Assembly (NCBI RefSeq): GCF_026239695.1
Contig: NZ_JAPIVS010000002.1
Span: 372,001 to 436,000 of the forward strand
Direction: 5' to 3'
Length of the DNA: 64,000 nt
Origin: Pedobacter sp. MC2016-15
GTDB lineage: Bacteria; Bacteroidota; Bacteroidia; Sphingobacteriales; Sphingobacteriaceae
Shown here: one piece after another, positions 9,940-16,663 of the stretch
Layout: each line of letters begins with the position of its first letter
How positions within the stretch are numbered: the first letter of the stretch is position 1
Position numbers and translations under genes: made by a program
Notes under the pieces: generated by a model
What the model was told of the DNA's origin: nothing
What the model saw: only the letters and a program-made list of their open reading frames with translations
The model's database searches: none

Positions 9940-10710
9940 ATGAGTACAGGAAATATGAATTTAACGCTGAAAGTTTGGCGTCAGAAAGATAACAAAGCCA
10001 AAGGTAGTTTGGTAGATTATAAATTATCGGAGATCTCTCCGGATATGTCTTTCCTTGAGATGTTTGATGTGCTGAATGAACAGCTGATCAATAAAGGAGA
10101 CGAGCCTGTTGTATTTGACCATGATTGCAGGGAAGGTATCTGCGGCGCATGTTCAATGTTTATCAACGGCAGACCCCACGGACCAAAAGACCTGGTAACT
10201 ACATGCCAGTTGCATATGCGTTCTTTCAAGGATGGTGATACTATCGTTGTAGAACCATGGAGAGCAGCTGCATTTCCGGTAATCAAAGATTTAACGGTAG
10301 ACCGTACTGCATTTGACAGAATTATCGCTGCGGGAGGTTTTATCTCAGTGAATACAGGTAATGCGCAGGATGCGAATGCGCTTCCTATTCCAAAGCTACA
10401 GGCAGATGCCGCTTTCGAAGCTGCAGCTTGTATCGGATGTGGTGCCTGTGTAGCTACCTGCAAAAATGCATCAGCTATGCTGTTTACTTCAGCAAAGATT
10501 TCCCAGCTGGCATTGTTGCCACAGGGACAGCCTGAAAGATATCGCCGTGCACAAAGCATGGTTGCGCAAATGGATGCTGAAGGCTTCGGAAACTGTACCA
10601 ATACCGGTGCTTGCGAAGCGGAATGTCCTAAAGGAATCTCTCTGGAGAACATCGCAAGGATGAACAGAGATTTTTATGCTGCAAAATTTGTTTCTGAGGA
10701 AGAAGTTTAA
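9940..10710 (+). CDS. sdhB: Succinate dehydrogenase iron-sulfur subunit
   Basis: This 256-residue electron-transfer subunit carries electrons from FAD to the quinone site. It has an N-terminal [2Fe-2S] ferredoxin domain ([11 protein letters not shown]) and a C-terminal domain with the [4Fe-4S] ligands in [11 protein letters not shown] and further cluster ligands around [13 protein letters not shown]. It is the last gene of the operon, 23 bases after sdhA and followed by a terminator. Confidence 0.96.
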   Translation: MSTGNMNLTLKVWRQKDNKAKGSLVDYKLSEISPDMSFLEMFDVLNEQLINKGDEPVVFDHDCREGICGACSMFINGRPHGPKDLVTTCQLHMRSFKDGDTIVVEPWRAAAFPVIKDLTVDRTAFDRIIAAGGFISVNTGNAQDANALPIPKLQADAAFEAAACIGCGACVATCKNASAMLFTSAKISQLALLPQGQPERYRRAQSMVAQMDAEGFGNCTNTGACEAECPKGISLENIARMNRDFYAAKFVSEEEV

Positions 10711-10745
10711 TAAATTTAGGCTCTACGAGACAAGGATTTAACACA

Positions 10746-10776
10746 AAAACCCCTGCTAATTTTTAGCAGGGGTTTC
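10746..10776. terminator. Bidirectional terminator sdhB / M56 gene
   Basis: A perfect stem AACCCCTGCTAA / TTAGCAGGGGTT is flanked by A-rich sequence on one side and T on the other. It sits between the convergent sdhB and M56-peptidase genes and can serve both. Confidence 0.85.
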
Positions 10777-10814
10777 GTGTTTTTAGGAGTTTTGCTGACA
10801 CTTGTATCCGGTAC

Positions 10815-12413
10815 TTATTTCACTTTTTTTGAAGTGATCAGAATTACTCCGTTTTTGCCATCTTCGCCATATTGATCTCGTGCTGCTTTATCTTTGATGA
10901 CCTGTATAGATTCAATCGTATTTGGATCTACTTTTTTCGCTTCTGTCAAGTCGGTACGAACACCGTCAAAATATACAATTGGATTATTAGGACCTGTAAT
11001 GCTGATCTTTGTCTGGGCTCCTTCCTGGGGAGTTACAACCGGTGCTTTATTTAAATCGGTTTCCTCAGTATTTTTAGAAAGCGCAAAGGTAATAGGTATG
11101 TTGTATTTCACACGTACGGGCTGGTTATTACTTATTCCGGGAATCCATTTAGGTGAAGCTTTAAGAACTCGTACTGCTTCTTCATCCGTGCCGCTTCCCA
11201 ATGATCTTCTCACTTCAATTTCGGTCAGTCTTCCATCTTTCTCTACAATATAAGAGAGAAAGACCTTTCCCTGTACTTTCTTGTTTTTTGCTTCCTGTGG
11301 GTACTTTATGCTCTTTCCAAGGTATTGATAAAACTTGTCCATACCTCCAGGGAAGCTGGGTTGTCTGTCAATGGAGGTAAACGCAAAAACTTTCCCGGTG
11401 TCAGATTTGGTCGAAGTTTGATTGGAGGGAGTAAATGTAATGATGGCTGGTTTGGACTGGCGTCGTTTCTTTGTTGTGTCCTGCGAAACAGGTCTGGCAT
11501 CAGCAGTGCTATTGGATCCCGCTATGCTAGCCGCATCCAATAGCACCGGTACAGGCGCCGGAATGCGCTCAGCCAGGTCTTTAATTTCTTCATTCCTGCT
11601 GATCTTTGCAGATGACAGCAAAAGCATTCCCGCAAATAGCGGAAGAAAGAGGCCATACTTGAGGATGGCGGTCTTGGTAGATCGTTGTTTTTTCAGCATA
11701 ATGATTCGTTTTTTAATAAGTGACTGTGTAAAAAAACTATTGGTAAGAGCGCTTTGGTCTACATTAAAAGCCTTGCACAGTAGCAGCATGGCATAGGATT
11801 CTTTATTACCCTCTGACTCCGCTGCAGCCTCATCGGCAAGATATTCATGTATGTTTTTAATGGATTTTTTGAAGAAATAAATAACAGGATTACACCATAG
11901 CACAATACTTAACAGCTCAAAATATACAACATCTGCCGTGTGCATCTGCCTGATATGAACATCTTCATGACTATGGATGGCATGCTGCCCGGGCAGGTTC
12001 TTGTCAATTACTTTTCTGCCAAAAAATGAAAAGGCCATCCCCGCAGGATTTGCAGCAATCAGCAGGCGCAGGTGAATTAACCGCCATATGAACAGTGCCG
12101 CGAAAAAGATAATACCGCAAACATAAACCGTTGAGATCATTGCTCCCCAGTTAAATGCCGAAGCTGCAGCATCCTCCCCCTCTACCATCAATATTTCCAG
12201 TTGCCCGGCACTGATACTGAAGGCCGGACGGGCAGTTTCGGGCATGATCCACTCCGGTTTGATAAAGGGGATCAGAAAGGATAACGCAGCCGCTGAAAGC
12301 AGATAAAACCTGTTAAGTGTAAACCATGTCTCCCTGCTCAGGAAAACTCTGTAGAATGCGTAAAATATAACGATGTATATATTTACTTGAATTAGATACC
12401 AGGCCCAGTTCAT
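10815..12413 (-). CDS. BlaR1-like M56 metallopeptidase with TonB and plug-like C-terminal domains
   Basis: This is a 532-residue membrane signal transducer. The N-terminal half has about four transmembrane helices and a zinc-protease site HEDVH at 149-153, followed by the HEYLADE motif of family M56. A fifth hydrophobic segment (about 250-265) leads to a periplasmic part. That part holds a TonB C-terminal-like domain (about 345-435, starting FPGGMDKFYQYL) and a final segment (about 450-530) resembling a TonB-receptor plug (PIVYFDGVRTD, IESIQVIKD, GVILITSKK). Its ATG overlaps the blaI stop by four bases. By family logic it cleaves or inactivates the BlaI-type repressor on receiving an envelope signal; no penicillin-binding domain is seen, so beta-lactam sensing is not implied. 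Confidence 0.9.
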   Translation of the reverse strand: MNWAWYLIQVNIYIVIFYAFYRVFLSRETWFTLNRFYLLSAAALSFLIPFIKPEWIMPETARPAFSISAGQLEILMVEGEDAAASAFNWGAMISTVYVCGIIFFAALFIWRLIHLRLLIAANPAGMAFSFFGRKVIDKNLPGQHAIHSHEDVHIRQMHTADVVYFELLSIVLWCNPVIYFFKKSIKNIHEYLADEAAAESEGNKESYAMLLLCKAFNVDQSALTNSFFTQSLIKKRIIMLKKQRSTKTAILKYGLFLPLFAGMLLLSSAKISRNEEIKDLAERIPAPVPVLLDAASIAGSNSTADARPVSQDTTKKRRQSKPAIITFTPSNQTSTKSDTGKVFAFTSIDRQPSFPGGMDKFYQYLGKSIKYPQEAKNKKVQGKVFLSYIVEKDGRLTEIEVRRSLGSGTDEEAVRVLKASPKWIPGISNNQPVRVKYNIPITFALSKNTEETDLNKAPVVTPQEGAQTKISITGPNNPIVYFDGVRTDLTEAKKVDPNTIESIQVIKDKAARDQYGEDGKNGVILITSKKVK

Positions 12414-12787
12414 TTTGATTTATCTTTAAGTTTGCTAATCATTTTTAGAATCTCATCTGCATCGTTCAGGTCCATCTTCTCTTCTTTCACAAAAAATGAA
12501 AACATGCTCTCCACAGAATTTTCGAAATAATTGCCCAGAAGTTTCTCTGTAGCGTGACGTTTATAGTCCTCACGGGAAATGAGTGGATGATACTGGTGGG
12601 ATTTGCCAAATGGAGTATGCCCGATAAAACCTTTTGTTTCCAGAATCCTGATGATAGTAGATACTGTATTATAGGCAGCCTTGGGCTCAGGAAGAAATTC
12701 TATCACTTCTTTGACGAAGCCTTTTTCAATTTGCCATAGCACCTGCATGATTTGTTCTTCAGCTTTAGTCAGGTCTTTTATTTCCAT
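12410..12787 (-). CDS. BlaI/MecI-family transcriptional repressor
   Basis: This 125-residue winged-helix repressor has the family pattern LTKAEEQIMQVLW at the N-terminus, a recognition region AYNTVSTIIRILETKGFI and a C-terminal helical dimerisation part ending in lysine-rich helices. It is translationally coupled to the M56 protease gene by an ATGA overlap. A large perfect inverted repeat directly upstream is its likely operator, giving autorepression of the two-gene operon. Confidence 0.95.
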   Translation of the reverse strand: MEIKDLTKAEEQIMQVLWQIEKGFVKEVIEFLPEPKAAYNTVSTIIRILETKGFIGHTPFGKSHQYHPLISREDYKRHATEKLLGNYFENSVESMFSFFVKEEKMDLNDADEILKMISKLKDKSK

Positions 12788-12813
12788 AATATTGAGGTTT
12801 AGATTTTTATATC

Positions 12814-12859
12814 AACTAAGAATATAGTTAAATGTATGAACTATATTCTTAGTTTCAAA
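12814..12859 (-). promoter_or_regulatory. blaI promoter embedded in a paired dyad operator
   Basis: Two 16-bp arms, AACTAAGAATATAGTT (12814-12829) and AACTATATTCTTAGTT (12839-12854), are exact reverse complements separated by nine bases. Each arm also contains its own dyad, ACTA-N6-TAGT. On the minus strand a -33 TTTG (12856-12859) and a -7-like TACATTTA (12829-12836) are separated by 19 bases, so one arm fills the promoter spacer and the other lies just downstream of the -7 box. The geometry suits repression by BlaI. The binding assignment is inference. Confidence 0.75.
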
Positions 12860-12899
12860 ATATTGTGATATTTTTTTTTCAAAAACCCCTTAAAAAGTA

Positions 12900-12921
12900 A
12901 TGGCGGCCATCCAGCCGCCAT
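12900..12921 (-). terminator. Hairpin, possible terminator
   Basis: A perfect 8-bp GC-rich stem ATGGCGGC / GCCGCCAT with a six-base loop is followed on the minus strand by TACTTTTTAA. It could end transcription of the small gene at 12996-13166 before the blaI operon promoter. The T-run is weak. Confidence 0.45.
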
Positions 12922-12995
12922 CTACTACTATTAACTATAACTAAAACTAAATTTTTTAAGCAAACACTGCTTTTGATAACTATAAGACGCAGTAT

Positions 12996-13166
12996 TTATT
13001 TTAACGTTGCACGAGGCACATCAGCAATGCTGGTAGTGCTGTTAGCTTTTATTTCAGCCAATTTTTGCTCCTGTGTTCCGGCATTGCCTGCCAGTGTCAG
13101 GATCATCATCATAAATACTGGTACGAGTAACAATAAAAAAGGAGAGACGTTAGTTAGTTTTTTCAT
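12996..13166 (-). CDS. Small single-pass membrane protein, unknown
   Basis: This is a possible 56-residue protein beginning MKKLTNVSPFLLLLVPVF, with one strongly hydrophobic segment (about 9-28) followed by a polar tail (TQEQKLAEIKANSTTS). The hydrophobic block followed by a hydrophilic tail looks like a real short envelope protein. It lies alone between the BlaI/M56 operon and the divergent LytS-type kinase. I do not recognise a family. A 66-codon frame on the opposite strand overlaps it; coding on the minus strand is favoured by the normal N-terminus, but the evidence is modest. Confidence 0.45.
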   Translation of the reverse strand: MKKLTNVSPFLLLLVPVFMMMILTLAGNAGTQEQKLAEIKANSTTSIADVPRATLK

Positions 13167-13542
13167 GATATAAGTATATATGTTGATCAGCGGACTGAAA
13201 TCTATTTGATAAGTGGTATGAGTATGATGCGATAGCGTGTCGAGGTGTTGAACAGATGCAGTTTTCATAGTTGTATCGTTTTGTTGAAACAAATAGAATC
13301 ATAAAATTCATGCTGCTAAAATGTTTTATACCAAGTGGAAATAATCATAGATCAACAGGTGATTTTGAGAAAAAACGCAAAATGTTGTTATTTTAGCCGT
13401 TGGTAGAAAAAAATTGCCCGTTCGTCGAAAGCTATGGTCGGAAAGTATTACTTTCAGTACTTTGGTTCTCAACAGAAGGGTATAAAAATCCCGTAGAATA
13501 GATCACCAATACCGCAATTACAAATTGAATCAACACACACAA
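13167..13542. other. Intergenic region upstream of the LytS-type kinase
   Basis: This 376-bp AT-rich stretch separates the small membrane gene from the divergent kinase gene. It contains an inverted repeat GAAAGT-ATT-ACTTTC (13441-13455) followed at once by TACTTTG (13458-13464), a one-base-short form of the -7 box. That arrangement could be an operator and promoter for the kinase/regulator pair. Nothing else convincing is seen. Confidence 0.4.
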
Positions 13543-14568
13543 ATGAAAGGTAAAAGAGAGTTGATAGTACATTCTGTGTATTGGCTGCTCATTGTGGGAT
13601 TGGCTGCTGTAAGTATGATTTTTAATCGTACCAAACATGATATCAATTATTACGTCGTCAATATCGGCTACTTTACCATCATTAATGTCTCAATATTTTA
13701 TATCAACTACACGCTGCTTATTCCGCAGTTGTTAAAGAAATACTGGTATTATATTGTTTCTCTCATTGCGTTACTGATCGTGATGTCTGCCGCTAAAACT
13801 ATTGTTGCCGTACTGTACAGGGATCAGGTGCTGGAGCATACCAATTCCAAAACCGGTGCTGTTGAGGAACTCAGTCTGATGACCTTTAGTGTGGCTACGA
13901 TATTTACCTCCGGGTTTTTTATCATTTCAGGCTGCCTGATCAAGTTTGGTATCGACTGGTTTGGAAACATCCGCATCCAGCGCAGCCTGGAAACGGAGAA
14001 AAAAGATATGGAACTACAATTCCTCAAATCACAGCTTAACCCGCATTTCCTGTTCAATTCCCTCAATAATATTTATTCCCTGGCCTATCAGAAATCAGAT
14101 AAAACCGCAGATGCGATACTTAAACTATCGGAGATCATGCGTTATATGATCTATGAAAGCAATGACAGCTGGGTGGCGCTAAGCAAGGAGATTGAATACG
14201 TTCAAAGTTATATAGAGCTCCAAAAGCTACGGTTTAAAGATGGTGCTTCGGTGGTGATGACCCTCAATGGCGAAATCGACAACCAGCAGATACTGCCATT
14301 GGTACTGATCTCTTTTGTCGAGAATGCCTTTAAACATGGAGTAGCCAATGATCCATCAGATCCGATCAGGATCAATATCATCGCTAATCAAAAGATATTA
14401 CACTTCAGTATTACCAATAAAAAGAACAATGCCAATAAAGACAATATTGGCGGAGTAGGTTTAAATAATGTGGAACGCCGTCTGCAACTGCTATATCCCG
14501 AAAGATATAAGCTAAATATCGTAAATTCGGCTACACATTACACGAGTGAACTTATGCTTGATATATAA
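13543..14568 (+). CDS. LytS/YehU-type sensor histidine kinase
   Basis: This is a 341-residue membrane sensor kinase of the His_kinase (LytS) class. Four hydrophobic segments occupy about the first 140 residues. The phospho-acceptor region LKSQLNPHFLFNSLNN has its His at 168. The ATPase-like end has VSFVENAFKHG-type sequence (LISFVENAFKHG) and GVGLNNVERRL. There is no obvious extracellular sensing domain, so the signal is probably sensed in or at the membrane. An in-frame TTG at 13525 is possible; ATG 13543 gives the more usual N-terminus. It forms a two-component pair with the LytTR regulator 24 bases downstream. Confidence 0.93.
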   Translation: MKGKRELIVHSVYWLLIVGLAAVSMIFNRTKHDINYYVVNIGYFTIINVSIFYINYTLLIPQLLKKYWYYIVSLIALLIVMSAAKTIVAVLYRDQVLEHTNSKTGAVEELSLMTFSVATIFTSGFFIISGCLIKFGIDWFGNIRIQRSLETEKKDMELQFLKSQLNPHFLFNSLNNIYSLAYQKSDKTADAILKLSEIMRYMIYESNDSWVALSKEIEYVQSYIELQKLRFKDGASVVMTLNGEIDNQQILPLVLISFVENAFKHGVANDPSDPIRINIIANQKILHFSITNKKNNANKDNIGGVGLNNVERRLQLLYPERYKLNIVNSATHYTSELMLDI

Positions 14569-14592
14569 AATTTCAGATTTAAAAAGATAACA

Positions 14593-15345
14593 ATGACGCT
14601 AAAATGTATTGCTGTAGATGATGAGCCGCTGGCTTTGGATATTATTGAAGATTATGTTTCAAAAGTGCCATTTCTGGAATTGGTAAAACGAACGGAAAAT
14701 GCTATTGAAGCGCTGCAGCTGGTACAGGCAGGAGGGATCGACCTCGTGTTTCTGGATATCCAGATGCCAGACCTGACGGGGATACAATTCCTGAAGATCG
14801 CCAATAATAAAGCCAGCTATATTTTAACTACTGCTTACTCTCAATATGCGTTGGAGAGCTACGATTTAAACGTTTCTGATTACCTGCTCAAACCGATAGC
14901 ATTCGACAGGTTTTATAAAGCAGTAGAGAAGGTACATAGTCAGCATAAGAACAATGTTGAACCAGTGCTGACTCCTGCCCCTGTAGCGCCTGCCCCGGCA
15001 CCGGTAGTGGCCGAAATACAACCTGTACAGGACTTTATCTTTGTCAAAACGGAACATAAAATACAGAAGATTGAGCTGGACAATATCCTTTATATTGAAG
15101 GACTGAAAGATTACATCTCGATCTTTACCAAAGCGGAAAGGGTAATCACCCTGCAGAACATGAAGAGGATGGAAGAGACACTTCCCAAATCTCAGTTCAT
15201 CAGGGTACATAAATCTTATATCATTGCGCTCGACAAAATAGAAAGTATTGAACGCAGCAGGATTACGATCTGCGGTAAGATTATCCCTATTGGAGATACC
15301 TACAGGGATGAGTTTTTCAAGAAGATCGAGAATAAAAATATCTAA
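14593..15345 (+). CDS. LytTR-family response regulator
   Basis: This is a 250-residue regulator. The receiver domain (about 1-120) has the acidic pair at DDEP, Asp55 in LVFLDIQMPD and Lys in YLLKPI. A proline/alanine-rich linker (about 120-145) joins it to a LytTR DNA-binding domain (about 150-245; FIRVHKSYIIALDKIESIE is diagnostic). It acts with the LytS-type kinase upstream. Its stop codon overlaps the convergent acyltransferase gene by four bases. Confidence 0.95.
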   Translation: MTLKCIAVDDEPLALDIIEDYVSKVPFLELVKRTENAIEALQLVQAGGIDLVFLDIQMPDLTGIQFLKIANNKASYILTTAYSQYALESYDLNVSDYLLKPIAFDRFYKAVEKVHSQHKNNVEPVLTPAPVAPAPAPVVAEIQPVQDFIFVKTEHKIQKIELDNILYIEGLKDYISIFTKAERVITLQNMKRMEETLPKSQFIRVHKSYIIALDKIESIERSRITICGKIIPIGDTYRDEFFKKIENKNI

Positions 15346-16085
15346 ACAGTTTCCTGTTTCAGGGCTTTCCTGATTGCAGTTTCTGCCATCAGCGTCAGTT
15401 CTTCTGGATTTCTGCCCTCAGGGTTAATAGGCTCCAGGACTGTCCAGCGGATCTTTTCCCCAAAACTAAGCGGATACATACCATACTGAACGGTTTTCCA
15501 GGAGTTTTCTATCGCCACCGGCACAATCAGGGCATTGGGTACTGCCTTCAGCAGGGTCGCAATTCCTCCGACCTGGAAGGGTTTTAACTTCCCGTCTTTA
15601 GCCCTTGTGCCCTCTGCAAAGATCATTGCCGACCATTGCTTTTCTTTCATCCGGCGACCCAGTTTGATGATCTCAGAGATGGCCTGCTTGCTGTCTTTCC
15701 TGTTGATGTTTGCCCCCCCGCCATATTTCAGGTTAAAGGAAATAGATGGAATCCCTTTCGTGAGCTCAATTTTGGAGATAAACTTAACATGGTATTTCCT
15801 CAGGAACCAGATGAGGCCGGGGATATCGTACATGCTCTGATGGTTTGCCACAAAAATAATGGGCTGGTTTAGCGGTAGATTCTGGCGGTTGATAAAGGTC
15901 GAGGAAGAACCCAGGAAAATATGACTGTAGGTCAGGAAAAAATTCAGGTAGTCTACCGATAGTTTATGTGCTTTATAGCCGAACAGGCGATAGCAGATCC
16001 ATTGTACAGGATGAAAAATGAGCAGGGACAGTAAAAAGAAGATATAAAATACAGGAGAAAAGATATACCCCAAAAATTTGTTCAT
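15342..16085 (-). CDS. 1-acyl-sn-glycerol-3-phosphate acyltransferase (PlsC family)
   Basis: This is a 247-residue membrane-associated enzyme that adds the second acyl chain in phospholipid synthesis. The catalytic HX4D motif is NHQSMYDIP, and the glycerophosphate-binding motif is FAEGTRAKDG. Two hydrophobic stretches at the N-terminus (about 5-35) anchor it. It starts four bases after the Nudix gene ends, so the two are probably co-transcribed. Confidence 0.93.
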   Translation of the reverse strand: MNKFLGYIFSPVFYIFFLLSLLIFHPVQWICYRLFGYKAHKLSVDYLNFFLTYSHIFLGSSSTFINRQNLPLNQPIIFVANHQSMYDIPGLIWFLRKYHVKFISKIELTKGIPSISFNLKYGGGANINRKDSKQAISEIIKLGRRMKEKQWSAMIFAEGTRAKDGKLKPFQVGGIATLLKAVPNALIVPVAIENSWKTVQYGMYPLSFGEKIRWTVLEPINPEGRNPEELTLMAETAIRKALKQETV

Positions 16086-16089
16086 ACGG

Positions 16090-16644
16090 TTATAGTTTGC
16101 CTTCCAATAATAATAGTTTGGTTTTCAGTAGAGCAGCAATACTCATGCTGTCGGTAATTCTGCCATCGAGGGCCATCTGGTAAGCCTCTTCAAAGGGCAG
16201 TTTACGCAGTACAAGTTCTTCGGTTTCTTCCGGTTCAGCCGGACCCATGGTCAGCTCCCGGGCGATAAAAACCACCCCGGCTTCGTCGCTCACAGAATTG
16301 GAGAGGTGCATCCTCAGCAGTTCCGTCCAGCTACCTGCGATCAATCCTGTTTCCTCCTGCAGCTCACGCTTAGCGCTGTCCAGCAGGGGCTGATCCAGTG
16401 GTCCACCCCCTTCAGGGATCTCCCAGCTGTAAGCCTTCAGCGGAAAACGGTATTGCCCCACCAGCCAGGTATTCAGCTCTTCATCCAGCGGGAGGATCCC
16501 GATGGCGTGGTTCCTGAAGTGTACCTCACCATAGATTCCTCTGCCTCCGGAGGGATTGATTACCTGATGTTCAGTGAGACTGATCCAGTTATTTTCATAT
16601 ATCTTGCGGCTTTCTAAGGTGGTCCAGGGATTGGTCTCTTCCAT
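16090..16644 (-). CDS. Nudix hydrolase (ADP-ribose pyrophosphatase-like)
   Basis: This is a 184-residue Nudix protein. The Nudix box reads G-GGPLD-Q-PLLDSAK-REL-Q-EETGL, so the second half (RELxEETG) is intact, while the first conserved Glu is Gln. N-terminal strands and the IPEGGG turn resemble ADP-sugar pyrophosphatases. The frame is open further upstream to an ATG at 16827, but that extension lies inside the receptor gene and is basic and unstructured; ATG 16644 gives a normal N-terminus and a 19-base gap to the receptor stop. The substrate is uncertain. Confidence 0.88.
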   Translation of the reverse strand: MEETNPWTTLESRKIYENNWISLTEHQVINPSGGRGIYGEVHFRNHAIGILPLDEELNTWLVGQYRFPLKAYSWEIPEGGGPLDQPLLDSAKRELQEETGLIAGSWTELLRMHLSNSVSDEAGVVFIARELTMGPAEPEETEELVLRKLPFEEAYQMALDGRITDSMSIAALLKTKLLLLEGKL

Positions 16645-16663
16645 GCCGCAAGATACGAAATTC

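Noticed and set aside
12973..13173. 66-codon hydrophobic frame on the plus strand
   Set aside because: It is antisense to the more protein-like 56-residue frame on the minus strand, and its hydrophobicity mirrors that helix.
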